Positions 19,411 through 29,434 of a stretch of DNA of 64,000 nt are shown here, in pieces (position 1 is the first letter of the stretch; each line of letters begins with the position of its first letter). Source of the DNA: Rhodosorus marinus (taxonomy: Eukaryota > Rhodophyta > Stylonematophyceae > Stylonematales > Stylonemataceae); NCBI GenBank assembly GCA_029953675.1, contig JAMWBK010000005.1:992001-1056000 (forward strand). The letters run 5' to 3'. The position numbers and the translations under genes were made by a program. The notes below the pieces were generated by a model. The model did no database searches. It was not told the origin of the DNA and worked only from the letters and a program-made list of their open reading frames with translations.

Positions 19411-19599
19411 CTAAGGTCGACTGGCCATAGAATTATCCGTTTACCGATGGACGTTATCCAAAACACTCCAAGAGCCTCTTCGGAATAGATAAGATATCAG
19501 GGGTTCTCAAAAGCGAGGAACTTCATGTAGTTTGGTGGTCATTGACCCCCCAGCTCTCCACCCTCTATACGCTGGTTTCTGAGCTTTCCTTGAATTTGC

Positions 19600-19935
19600 T
19601 CAACCGCAGACTGAAGAAAAACCGAAAAGGGGAAAAAAACACTTTAAGCGCGGCGAAGGTCGCGCGCCTCCAACATCAAAGCAGCGTTCATACGCCACAG
19701 CAAGAAACATTATCCGGCAAGCAACGAGGAGAGTCGGTCAGGGTGTCCACGGACAACCCCCAAAACCAACGAGAACCAACGGAATCCAGAAATCCAAAGC
19801 ACTCAATACCCCGAGGTACTAGGCCTTGGGGTTGAGTCGAAGCAAGAATGCCTGGGGAAGACAATGACCCCCCGCATATTTCAACTCTTTGCGACGTCTC
19901 ACACGGGCAGCGCCAAATCCACGGAGCTCTCCCGC
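19600..19935 (-). mobile_element. LINE-B 3' fragment
   Basis: Another minus-strand LINE-B end, with RAPWIWRCPCETSQRVEICG, LSSPGILASTQPQGLV and DSVGSRWFWGLSVD followed by the family tail. It is 5'-truncated within the endonuclease region. Confidence 0.7.
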
Positions 19936-20012
19936 CGCCGGTTTGCATAGCGCTTTAGGCTATGCTATTAAAGCTTAGTAAAGTACACTATTAAAGCCAG
20001 TTTATAGCGTTT
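19935..20012 (+). repeat. LINE-A 3' tail scrap
   Basis: 'gcatagcgctttaggctatgc' followed by 'tattaaagc' matches the LINE-A terminus on the plus strand. It joins the LINE-B fragment directly. Confidence 0.6.
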
Positions 20013-20116
20013 TAGGGTTTACACTTTTTTGGATTTTTTTTTGCCGTTTCTTGCACTTTTATGCACTCGTACTTTTTTATGTGGTACTACTCCAACTGGG
20101 AACGCCGCCCCCTTTA

Positions 20117-20404
20117 CTGGACTTTACTAGCATAGCCTGAAGCGCTGCGCAAGGCGTGAAGATGAACTAATAACTAGGGAGGGAAGCATGCAACCCCAGG
20201 CGCCGATGGCGCGCCTCGGAAAGCATGTGGCTGGAATATCGCCAAAGGGAGACACTTAAACTGGACTTTACTAGCATAGCCTGAAGCGCTACGCAAGGCG
20301 TGAAGATGAACTAATAACTAGGGAGGGAAGTATGCAACCCCAGGCGCCGATGGCGCGCCTCGGACAGCATGTCGCTGGAATATCGCCAAAGGGAGACACT
20401 TAAA
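20117..20404 (-). repeat. tandem 144-bp duplication of the LINE-A 3' end
   Basis: Bases 20117-20260 and 20261-20404 are near-identical direct copies that cover the last codons and 3' tail of the adjoining minus-strand LINE-A element. The terminal 'ctggactttactag' starts each copy. The protein ORF ends inside the second copy (stop near 20311). Confidence 0.85.
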
Positions 20405-21690
20405 CGCCTCAAGAGCGCCAAATATTCAGTAGGATGCTCAGCAAAACATTTCCGCAACCACTCTAAACCCGACTTATCCACGTGACCAAAGCTTTCCACA
20501 ATGAATGGCTGGAACCGGTGAGAGCGACCCTCAGCGCAAGGCAGACTGGCCATGCTCTCAGCATACCGTCGTTCCTTAACTCTTCGAAGGGCTGAAGCCG
20601 CGGCCCCCCGGCGGCGGGCGGCTGCGGTGAGGTGGGCGCTGGCCACGGGGCAGGTAATCGCAAGGTCCACATATGTTGAGCGTCTGGCAGCAGCGTCAGA
20701 GACGAGGAGATCGGCTATACAACGGGGCGGTGCAGAGTCCGAGATGGATCTGGGCAGTTCCGACTCAACCTCAACCGTATGCCCTATTCGAGTCAAAAAT
20801 TCGCTGAGGATGTACTTGAGGCGAGTGTGACGCCTCGTACGGAGACCTCGCAACAGTCCGCAGGAACCCAGGAAGTGGTAGCCACAAGCGTCAATCCGGC
20901 TCTCACATCCCTGACAGAAAGACGGCCGATTAGAGTGCCACGGAGCCTGTGGCAAACCGAGATAGATCCGTGCGGCAGAACGGAACTGGAAAGCATCGAG
21001 ACGATGACTCAATGACGACGGTAGAGTGGTTAACCACAAGTGCGAGAGGTGGCCTCCCATGCCGCGGAGACGAGCGGCAGTGGTAGGCGGCGTGAGAGGA
21101 GAATTGAGCATGACTGTGTGAGCGGCACTGTGTTGGCCCCAGGTGAGGCTATGTTGAATCACATCAGTGCGGGAGCTCCACAATCGGCTCAAACCCGGGT
21201 AGTCTGCAACAGGGGACCCGGGGCTAGCCTCTCCGTCATCGGCAAGAACTCGGTCGAGGGGACAATCCTCAATCGCTTCAGCTCGTCCCCATAACAGCTC
21301 CCTCCAGGAACGAAAGCGGGACCGATTTGCGTCCGGCACGGCGTTGCACCTCCTGAACGCGTGTTGAAGACCATCATAAATTGTCAAAAGCGGGGGCGGC
21401 AGGCTCACTGGATCCTCGTTGGTCAAAGCTCGAGCCAAGAGGCAGGCACTTCGCATCTGGAAGGTCACCAACGTTCGCAGCGCGGTAGCCCAGGAGGCAA
21501 CCGCCGCTGGCGAGCATACCAGCCCACGGTCTGCGACGCCGAATCCCCCTAATCGCAACGGTAGAGCGATCTGTGCACGAATAAAGTCCCTGTCGGGAGC
21601 AGCTTCAAGATCGAGGGGCTCATCCAAGAGCGTTCCCCAGTGTTGCAGGGTCATTTCGTCGGCTTTAGCCGACGAAAAGCCCTGCCGTTT
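20311..21690 (-). CDS. LINE-A ORF2 C-terminal part: post-RT region, zinc knuckle, restriction-like endonuclease
   Basis: The best-preserved copy of the LINE-A C-terminus, open without a stop from above 21690 down to 20311. In order: MTLQHWGTLLDEPLDLEAA, LPLRLGGFGVADRGLVCSPA, DGLQHAFRRCNAVPDANRS, LNSPLTPPTTAARLRGMGGH, the CCHC-type knuckle CQGCESRIDACGYHFLGSC, RTRRHTRLKYILSE, and the endonuclease motifs IADLLVSD, YVDLAITCP and VKERRYAES. This order and the D...D...K pattern match the restriction-like endonucleases of R2/CRE-type LINEs. The frame continues upstream only because it overlaps the ORF1-like gene in another frame, and no RT catalytic motifs are present. I consider it part of an internally deleted element. 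Confidence 0.8.
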   Translation of the reverse strand, partial: KRQGFSSAKADEMTLQHWGTLLDEPLDLEAAPDRDFIRAQIALPLRLGGFGVADRGLVCSPAAVASWATALRTLVTFQMRSACLLARALTNEDPVSLPPPLLTIYDGLQHAFRRCNAVPDANRSRFRSWRELLWGRAEAIEDCPLDRVLADDGEASPGSPVADYPGLSRLWSSRTDVIQHSLTWGQHSAAHTVMLNSPLTPPTTAARLRGMGGHLSHLWLTTLPSSLSHRLDAFQFRSAARIYLGLPQAPWHSNRPSFCQGCESRIDACGYHFLGSCGLLRGLRTRRHTRLKYILSEFLTRIGHTVEVESELPRSISDSAPPRCIADLLVSDAAARRSTYVDLAITCPVASAHLTAAARRRGAAASALRRVKERRYAESMASLPCAEGRSHRFQPFIVESFGHVDKSGLEWLRKCFAEHPTEYLALLRRLSVSLWRYSSDMLSEARHRRLGLHTSLPSY

Positions 21691-22750
21691 CTCCCGGAGA
21701 CAGGAAATTGCCCGAGCAACGGTCAAAATCGAAGTGCAAAACCACCTGCGGGTTGCAGCGCAGCCACCGGGCGCTCTCAGGCCACTGCTCGGTAGGCTTC
21801 GCCAGCAAGGCCTCCAGGTACTTGGCGGCGGTTGCGGAGACCAAAAACAGCACATCGCGGCCCTCATAGTTTGCGAAGAAGAAATCACCCCGGCTGCACC
21901 CTAACGATTCCGCAAAAGTGTCCCGGAAATCTCGCATAGACGGAACCTGTCCTCGTGTAGTCTGGGGCCGGACATTTCGCACCCACAGAAATTGGAGAGT
22001 GGTCTCCACAGGTCCATCCTGAGGCTCGCGAGATGGTATGAAACGGAGCATAGCCGCCGTACGTGTGGCAGTGGTGCCCTTCCGCAAGACTGATGCGTAC
22101 GAAGCGCCCCCCTTGCGGCCACCACGTGCCCCCGAAGTAGCCGGGAGCTGGTGACGACCTGAGGGCTGGTCCAAGAGAGGGAAGTCCACAGCTGCAGTCT
22201 CCTCCACACCGGTTGCCGCACAGTCACCACCACCATTGCCTCGAGTCCCCGAGCGCTGAAGCGCGTTTTGGCCCGGCCTGCCGCTCCCCAACGTCGTACT
22301 GTCCCGCGCAGAAGCAACAGCCCTCGCCTGTCCCGGGACAGGTTCATGTTGATTGACCGGATGTTGACTGCCTTCAGCCAACGCTGCCACTCTGGGGCAA
22401 TTCAAATTCTCGTCCGAATTTGAATTTGACCTGGCCAGCAATCCCGATTCCAGCCCACCTAGCTTCTGGGTGAGCTGAGGGAGCACTCCACGATCACTCG
22501 CAGCCGTGATCAGGCTGGTGACAGCGGAGATAAGTGAACGCGCCTGGGTGCCAGAAGCGCCTTCCAAGTCAACCTCGGAAGAAAACGTGCCGCAGCTGAG
22601 GCGAACACGGAGTCCCCCACCTGGCAGTGCCTCCTTGGGAGGAGGCTCCGTCGAGTGCGGAGATATCCCTACCATCCTGAGGGAATCCGCCAAGGAAACG
22701 TTGCACCACCAATATGAAACCGCACCGAGAGAATAATCGACCAAACCCAA
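21665..22750 (-). CDS. LINE-A ORF1-like protein, joined to ORF2 3' part
   Basis: An open frame of up to 361 codons on the minus strand. The N-terminal two thirds are low in complexity (Gly-, Ser- and Ala-rich, with YASVLRKG near the middle). The C-terminal part is globular-looking (LWVRNVRPQTTRGQVPSMRD, then FFFANYEGRDVLFLVSATAA). Its position before LINE-A ORF2 sequence on the same strand suggests the element's first ORF, perhaps the RNA-binding protein, but I see no zinc knuckle and the family is not one I recognise. It runs directly into the post-RT part of ORF2 at about 21680, so RT has been deleted. The start is uncertain, because the first in-frame ATG need not be used. Confidence 0.5.
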   Translation of the reverse strand: MGLVDYSLGAVSYWWCNVSLADSLRMVGISPHSTEPPPKEALPGGGLRVRLSCGTFSSEVDLEGASGTQARSLISAVTSLITAASDRGVLPQLTQKLGGLESGLLARSNSNSDENLNCPRVAALAEGSQHPVNQHEPVPGQARAVASARDSTTLGSGRPGQNALQRSGTRGNGGGDCAATGVEETAAVDFPLLDQPSGRHQLPATSGARGGRKGGASYASVLRKGTTATRTAAMLRFIPSREPQDGPVETTLQFLWVRNVRPQTTRGQVPSMRDFRDTFAESLGCSRGDFFFANYEGRDVLFLVSATAAKYLEALLAKPTEQWPESARWLRCNPQVVLHFDFDRCSGNFLSPGETAGLFVG

Positions 22751-22789
22751 CCCAAATAGGAAAGGCCCCGCAACTCACCCACCCCACTT

Positions 22790-23560
22790 AAACGCCTCAA
22801 GAGCGCCAAATAATCAGTAGGATGCTCAGCAAAACATTTCCGCGACCACTCTAAACCCGACTTATCCACGTGACCAAAGCTTTCCACAATGAATGGCTGG
22901 AACCGGTGAGAGCGACCCTCAGCGCAAGGCAGACTGGCCATGCTCTCAGCATACCGTCGTTCCTTAACTCTTCGAAGGGCTGAAGCCGCGGCCCCCCGGC
23001 GGCGGGCGGCTGCGGTGAGGTGGGCGCTGGCCACGGGGCAGGTAATCGCAAGGTCCACATATGATGAGCGTCTGGCAGCAGCGTCGGAGACGAGGAGATC
23101 GGCTATACAACGGGGCGGTGCAGCGTCCGAGATTGATCTGGGTAGTTCCGACTCAACCTCAACCGTATGCCCTATCCGAGTCAAAAATTCGCTGAGGATG
23201 TACTTGAGGCGAGTGTGACGCCTCGTACGGAGACCTCTCAACAGTCCGCAGGAACCCAGGAAGTGGTAGCCACAAGCGTCAATCCGGCTCTCACATCGTG
23301 GACAGAAAGACGGCCGATTAGAGTGCCACGGAGCCTGTGGCAAACCGAGATAGATCCGTGCGGCAGAACGGAACTGGAAAGCATCGAGACGATGACTCAA
23401 TGACGACGGTAGAGTGGTTAACCACAAGTGCGAGAGGTGACCTCCCATGCCGCGGAGACGAGCGGCAGTGGTAGGCGGCGTGAGAGGAGAATTGAGTGTG
23501 AGCGGCACTGTGTTAGCCCCAGGTGAGGCTATGGTGACCCCCTTTACTACAACCCTAACC
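22790..23560 (-). mobile_element. LINE-A C-terminal copy, truncated by the following element
   Basis: The minus strand encodes a second, well-preserved LINE-A C-terminus (LNSPLTPPTTAARLRGMGGH through CPRCESRIDACGYHFLGSC, the endonuclease motifs and EWSRKCFAEHPTDYLALLRR). At about 22792 it stops abruptly inside the LLRRLS codons and the sequence becomes the 5' start of the ORF1-bearing element. The open frame continues a short way into that unrelated sequence. It is very similar to 20400-21170. Confidence 0.8.
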
Positions 23561-23795
23561 TCTCTGGTCATTGAGTACTTTGGGTTTATGGATTCCGTTT
23601 GTTCTCGGTGGCCCCGGGAATTTGCTCCGCGAACGCCCTGACCGTCTGTCCTCGTTGTTTACCGGTTCAAGTTTCTTGCTGTGCCGTATGAACGCTGATT
23701 TGATGTTGGAGGCGCGCGAGCTATCTTCAGTCTTTTCTTTCCCCTCGGGGTTTTTTCTTTCAGTCTCCGATTGAGCAAATTCATTCAATCCCTTT
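23560..23795 (+). mobile_element. LINE-B 3' fragment
   Basis: A plus-strand LINE-B end: VIEYFGFMDSVCSRWPREFA in one frame, 'cgcgaacgccctgaccgtctg', 'gatgttggaggcgcgcg', then 'cagtctccgattgagcaaatt' and 'cattc'. It is 5'-truncated. Confidence 0.75.
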
Positions 23796-23919
23796 TACTA
23801 TAAGGGAAAAAAAAAAAGGTAGGCGCAACGCCCTGGAGGGGTACCACACAAAAAACCACGAGTGTAAGAAAGCGTACAAAGTTTAAAACGCTAGAAACTG
23901 AACGAAGTACTTTAAGAAT

Positions 23920-24125
23920 GGAATTACTTTAATCGGAGACTGAAGAAAAACCCCGAGGGGAAGAAAAAGACTAAGCGCGGCGGAGATCGCGCGCCTCCAA
24001 CGTCAAGGCAGCGTTCATACGCCACAGCAAGAAACTTTTACCGGTAAACAACGAGGACAGACGGTCAGGGCGTTTATGGACCACTTGACTTCGAGAACCA
24101 ACGGAATCCGGAAACCCAAAGCAAG
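23920..24125 (-). mobile_element. LINE-B 3' fragment
   Basis: A minus-strand LINE-B tail and last codons ('aatcggagactgaagaaaaa' through 'gcgcctccaacgtcaaggca' to 'gagaaccaacggaatccgg'). Together with the plus-strand copy ending at 23795 it gives another tail-to-tail pair. Bases 24126-24350 are unique and hold no gene. Confidence 0.7.
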
Positions 24126-24359
24126 GAGTTGATGGGATGGGCGATAAAAAAAAAGGGGGGGTAACTCCACCTCCTATATTCCACCAGCGCGGGCAAATGC
24201 GAAATATTGCCGCGATATTCCCCAGCCCGGGGTGGGCAATTCATTCGCATAAAATTGGAGCCCCCCTCCCCGCTTGGGTCCTTCCTAGGGGACCGCGCTC
24301 TACCTTCCCACATCTGTACAACGTCATGGTGCTGTCGCTGGTTCAATGCGATGACTGAA

Positions 24360-24620
24360 GGAGTCTCAGTACGCAGAGGCGATGAGGCTCATCCAACCTT
24401 GCGGGACTCGGCGCTGTCCTATCGGTTTGTACCGTGATCATCGAGTGCTTTCGTCTGTTAGACAGTTGTGCTTCTCGCTGGCTTGGACGCGTTTTTCGCA
24501 CCGCCCCGGCCGTCTTGACACGTTTGCACGGAGCAGTCTCTGACTCTGTTACGTTCGAACGCTTCTTTTTTTTTGGCCGCGCGCCATCAGGGTCTCCCCT
24601 TCCGCCTCTCCGGGTAGATA
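24360..24620 (+). mobile_element. LINE-C-like 3' fragment
   Basis: The translation DSALSYRFVP, then a stop, then IIECFRLLDSCASRWLGRVF matches the end of the LINE-C remnant near 48 kb (DSAVTYRFVPLIIESFGLID). It is more distant from LINE-A and LINE-B. Only the C-terminus is present. Confidence 0.55.
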
Positions 24621-24829
24621 GACTGTGAAAAAGTTTGTTGTTGTTGATTGGCGGTGGGAGGTGCTACCGCCTATCCTCTGCGAGGGCCTGTTCCATGATC
24701 TCTCCGCTCTCCGTCCGGGTGGTAACCGCCTACCAGATTGCCTCCTCGGGCGTCCTCGGTCGTACTGAACTTGTGTAAGCTCGAGTTTTTTGTTCGGAGA
24801 CCACGACCCTGAGAGGAAGAAGGTTTGAC

Positions 24830-25400
24830 TAAACCAAGGCACACTGGCGAGGTGCAGTCCAGCAAGAATCTGTCGATGAAGAGGGCTAGCTTGCCATTGG
24901 CTGAACTTTATGCAAAAGGAAAAATGCTACCTGAAGAGATTCCTTGGAGGTCGAAAGCGCCTGGTGAGCTGGGACGGCTTCACTTTGGGATCCAGCACAA
25001 ATTGGTTTGTAGCAACGACCTCCAATGATGGTGCAACACGGGCGTATATTGTGCTCAAATACAAATCGCTGAATCAATGGTTTGACTTCAAATATGCTCA
25101 GCGATAACGATAAAGTATCTGGATGTCTTCACAACAACGAAATGCTTCGTATTGTCCCTGAAGCTAATCCACATCAGCCATGATGTCCAACGGGTTTGTC
25201 CCAATTGACGGGAATTACCGGACAGCGATTTTCGATTGGGTCCGGTGGGACTATGCGAATAATTCGTATGTACCGTCCTTCCGAAGCGCGAGGAGAGCTT
25301 TCTACACCTAGAGAATACGTCAGTGAATGGTGTGGGCCTCGATATGCTCCGTCATCGTTCAGCACGCTGTGGCCGTAAGTTGAGAAGGCGCTGACGCTGC
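24830..25400 (+). pseudogene. degraded copy of an unidentified sequence, related to 37550-38000
   Basis: The stretch contains YKSLNQWFDFKYAQR in one frame. A few bases on, in another frame, it has LSDNDKVSGCLHNNEMLRIV and ANPHQ. Both blocks are matched, in the opposite orientation, at 37.5-38.0 kb. Conservation of the protein reading between two diverged copies suggests a former coding sequence, either an unrecognised transposon or a duplicated gene. Stops and frame changes interrupt it. I do not recognise the family. Confidence 0.5.
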
Positions 25401-25744
25401 ACATACTCGCCCTCTCCCGAGTGGCTGACCACATGTTCTGAAGGGCAAAATTGAGAGGGCCGACACTATCTAGTCCTACCGCGTAGGCTAGCACTGGCAG
25501 CTCTGCTTGAGGAAACGAGCGTCAAAAGTCTTACTGAATACTAGATCTCAACTCATCTTGTACGTCGTCCACACAAAGCGTTCCCTGTGGATCGTTTTGA
25601 TATTCATCTATTCGGGATTGATGATCGCGTGTTGGACCCTCCTCAAAGCGGCCGGGAAGGACTCCGAAAACCCTCTCATTGCTTACCCAGCTCCACCTCC
25701 AATGAACCCTTTAAGCCAGAGATCCAATCCCTTCCATCAATCCC

Positions 25745-26215
25745 AACGCCGCGTGGCTGATCTCGTGGTCACCTGTGACGATAGCCCTCGTACGACGTAC
25801 GTTGATCTTGCTGTTCCTAATCCTCAGGCTAGTCGTTATTTGCCGGATCTGGAGAGCGCCGTGGAGTTGCCGCTGCCAGTATGAGACGTCGCAAAGCTTT
25901 GAAATATTCGGGCGCTCTGTCTTCCCCAGGGATTCGTGCTTCGGCTCTAGCTCATCGCCAGGTACCTCTGGTCATTAAGTGCTTTGGGTTTATGGATTCC
26001 GTTGGTTCTCGGTGGCTTCGGGAACTGTTCCGCGAACGCCCTGACCGTCTATCCTCGTTGTTTACCCGTTTAAGTTTCTTGCTGTAGCGTATGAACGCCG
26101 CTTTGATGTTTGAGGAGCGCGGTCTTCGCCGCGCTTAGTCTTGTTTTTCCCCTATAACCATTCATTCAAGAAGGGGGTTTTTTTCTTGCAGTCTCCGATT
26201 AAACCAATTCATTCA
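25745..26215 (+). mobile_element. LINE-B 3' fragment from the endonuclease onward
   Basis: It starts at RRVADLVVTCDDSPRTTYVD (first acidic endonuclease motifs) and continues LAVPNPQASRYLPD, a frameshift, then YSGALSSPGIRASALAHRQV, MDSVGSRWLRELFRERPDRL and the family tail with an insertion ('cctataaccattcattcaag') near 26150-26170. It is the clearest LINE-B C-terminus in the window, but it is still shifted. Confidence 0.75.
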
Positions 26216-26989
26216 TTCATCTAAAATCTTCAGTCATTTTACAAAAAGAATCTCCTTCATTAAGAGTAATAAAATATCTCCATATTACAATCTTATCTCC
26301 ATCACTCCGATTATTTCTATTTTACTAGAAGTTCCTCAATATCCATGGGGATAGGTGATACTCAAGGTAAACAGAGTGCTTATTTATGGTACTAAGGAGA
26401 TATCCATTTTCTCCCTTTTTTTAGTAGTATTCTGTCCCACGGTGACGTGTGTCACTGGTCACAGGAAGGGGGTGAGCTGTCCTCAAGTCTGGGGACGTTT
26501 GCCCTCCATGGGAAGCGATTATACAGATTTACGAAAACTTTCTTTTTGAAAATGCGCTCATTAAGGCTATTTTGATCTAAAACTAGATTTAATGGATTTT
26601 TTTGGAGGGATAATGTTCTAGAATAGGGAACTTTTTGCCTGGATAGTGATGGTGCTGGAAGGGTTGGGGTTGCCATTTTCCTTTAAGATAGAAAGAGAGC
26701 CTATGAAGGGCAGCGACCATTTCTTTGGTTGGGGAGGATGGGAACGAAGTGTTGAATTGGTTTTGAAAGGCTTTAGAAAGGGTATATCTTGAATTGTTTC
26801 TTTGTGGTGGAGGGGCGGGATCCAGGAGCGCTGGGCAAGTTCTTTGGGAGGGAGGGCCTGTTTCGTGGCGGTGCGCCTTGGCTTGGCCGGGGACCAGGGT
26901 GGAGGGTGGACTTAAGGGGGTTATAGAGCCTTTGATTTGTTTTTTTGTTTGAGCAGCTAGTGTAGAGGGATCTTAGGGACTCGGAAAAG
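26216..26989. other. AT-rich spacer upstream of the epsin gene
   Basis: No gene is seen. This marks the end of the retrotransposon-dense half. The last 150 bp must hold the epsin promoter, but no clear TATA box is visible. Confidence 0.5.
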
Positions 26990-28741
26990 ATGGACGAAGT
27001 TAAGAAAAAGTACAACTCGATTGACTGGATGGGGCTCAAGCGCTCGGCTGGAAAGTTGAAGGCTAAAGCGGCGTCGGGATTCAAGGACATGGTGATGACT
27101 GATGTTGAAAATAACGTTCGAGCCGCGACCTCGGATACCTCATGGGGAGCTACGGGTGCGTAAAGCGAAATGGAACTCTTCGGGTCTTTGTCTAAGGACT
27201 GCTAGCGTTCTGCTTTGGCAGAACTGCTTTATTCTTAGCTTTCCAGTGTCGTAGAGCGTGGGCACCCATTCGGTGTGTGGCTGCCTACAGTATGGCTTAC
27301 TTGGTAAGATTTGCTATTTGTAAAATTGATTTCGGAAACAGGAGCGGAATTGGAGAATATTGCTCGGTCGACGTTCAATAGAGAAGAGTACCCACTCGTT
27401 ATGGGAATTGTATGGGAACGACTCAGCGCGAGGAAATGGCGAAACGTTTACAAGTCCTTGGACCTTCTTAAGTATTTATGCCTCCACGGCAGTCAAAGGT
27501 GCTATGACGAGGCAAAGGATGCTCTGCCACACATTCAGGCCCTCCAAGGGTTCCGATATGTAGACAGTGCTGGCAAGGACGAGGGGAGAAATGTACGCGA
27601 GCGTGCCAAACAGCTCGCGGAATTGCTTGGGGACCCGGAACTAATGGAAGAAGAGCGGCAGAAGTCCAAAGCGCTCAAGGCAAAGATTGGAGGTGGAGCC
27701 TCAGCCGGTGTATCGTCCGATGATTACCGTTATGGTTCCGGACCTGCAGACAGAGGCTACAGTGAGCGTGAAGGCTATGGTGAGCGTGGAGGCTATGATG
27801 AATATGATGACCAATACCAAAACAGAATAGGGGGGGGGGATGGCTATGGTGGGTATCAGAACAACTATGGCTATGGTGAAGACGAAGAATATGAGCAACG
27901 ATTCGACAACGAGCAACCCGAGGCACTTCCCCCGGCGACCTCAGTCAACCCCTTGGATGATCTCCTTGGTCTTGGTGCTCCAGGTACGCTATGATCGAAG
28001 CTCTCCCTTCCTGGCGGTTGGCTCAAAGTAGCCAATTTGCTGTCGTGTCTTCCCACAGAAGCACCACCCGCCCTTCCCCCATCCGATTCTACGTTCGGTG
28101 GGGGCTCCGCCCTTGACGATGATTTCTTTGATCCCCGAGGTGCAGTTGCGGGTCCTAGCTCCGGAACCCCAGCGGCCTCCGCAAAGCAGGATGCGTTTTC
28201 CGGCTTCAACGATGACTTCCTTGGCGCACTCCCAGCTACTACTGCAACTGCTGCTCCGGCGAAGACTTCGAACGCTAGCCTTGATATCTTCGGAGACGTA
28301 GGCTCCTCTGTCCCGGCTCAACCCGTGAAAAGCTCAAACACAGCTGCAGCTGACTCAGGGTTCGACTTCTTTGGATCAACGAGCGCTGCCCCGGCAAGCA
28401 GCACGTCCGCGGCACCTGGTACGATCTTCCAGGGAGGGTAAAATCGCAGTTCCTCGACGATTGGATTCTAATTCATCTTTTCTTAACCACTTTTTCAAGG
28501 ACCAGCTGCTTATACAAAACCACCAGCGGCCGCGCCAAATGCGCAGAAGTCTGCCGGAGTCGATATCTTTGGAGACTTGGTGAACTTGGATAATATGGGA
28601 CAGGCTTCTCGGCAGGAGAAGCACAATGTTCATTCTGGAAATACTATCAACTCGCTCTCTGGCTCTGGCTCATCGAAGCCGGCCGCCAGTGGTTCGTCAT
28701 CGAAAAACGATTTTGACCATGACCCGTTGTTCGGGCTCTAA
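26990..28741 (+). CDS. epsin-like ENTH-domain endocytic adaptor
   Basis: Four exons: 26990-27155, 27342-27983, 28059-28418 and 28500-28741. They join in frame at GT-AG borders and give 469 aa. The N-terminal 140 residues are an ENTH domain (TDVENNVRAATSDTSWGAT, then ARSTFNREEYPLVMGIVWER, WRNVYKSLDLLKYL), which binds phosphoinositides and bends membrane at clathrin pits. The rest is disordered: a Gly/Tyr-rich stretch, acidic NPLDDLLGLG, repeated DIF/DFF motifs (SLDIFGD, FDFFG, GVDIFGD) of the kind bound by AP-2 appendages, a clathrin-box-like LVNLD near the end, and DPLFGL at the C-terminus. No ubiquitin-interacting motif is obvious. An alternative donor at 28438 for intron 3 leads to stops, so I use 28419. 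Confidence 0.9.
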
Positions 28742-29097
28742 GAAAATAGAGGGTCTGGAAGTCCTTAGGTTATTGTAGACTACATCTCCAAAAATTCGCA
28801 TCGGAAAAGCTTGCTCTTTGATCGTGCATTTAACACAGCGTATGGGACATAGCTAGGGGGCGGTCGACGTGGAATGGGCAACTTCTAAGGAAGCCTGTAA
28901 CGGAAGAGCTCCCCTAGAGCAGCCGCAGTTCTCCAGCTTGAGGAGAGGCTTGACAAAGCTTTCGCAACACCTAAGAAGCCGGGTGCCGAGTTTCGTACGA
29001 GAAGGGATAAGAAGCACATAGTGGGTAACCTCGAAAGTTTAGTCCTAGCTCACCCGAAGTGTCTGGCTTTCTGAGGGTTTGGTTGATACCCGTCATG
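28742..29097. other. spacer after the epsin gene
   Basis: Presumed 3' UTR and intergenic DNA. I see no gene. Confidence 0.5.
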
Positions 29098-29434
29098 TAG
29101 CAGGTGACAAAGAAATATGAGTCAATTGCTGCATCATTAAAACGTGTTATACACTGTTTTCTGTCTTAACGTTTTGACTACGTCTACCGTCTAGTGAGAC
29201 TAGTTGCTAGCAGATAGTCGACAAGCAGTCCCCGCGCTCGTCAAGACAAATGACAACTAATATCCTGCAAGTAGCAGGTGACATAGAAATATGGATCAGT
29301 TGCTGCATCATTAAAACGTGGCATACACGTTTTTGTTTCTGCCCGAATGTTTAGACTGCGTTTGCCGTCTAGTGAGACTAATTACTACCAGATAGTCGAC
29401 AAGCAGCCCCACCGTTCGTCAAGGAAAAACGACA
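29098..29434. repeat. diverged tandem duplication of about 165 bp
   Basis: Bases 29098-29257 and 29271-29434 align from 'tagcaggtgaca-agaaatat' to 'acgacaac' with scattered differences. They share 'gctgcatcattaaaacgtg' and 'gccgtctagtgagacta'. No coding potential is evident. Confidence 0.85.

Noticed and set aside
20311-21888. A complete reverse transcriptase ORF of 525 codons
   Set aside because: No RT catalytic motifs are present. The first 65 codons overlap the ORF1-like frame in another register and are not homologous to LINE-A protein.
28419-28440. Alternative splice donor GTAAAA at 28438 for epsin intron 3
   Set aside because: It shifts exon 4 into a frame with early stops. The donor at 28419 gives the open frame with the clathrin box and DPLFGL end.
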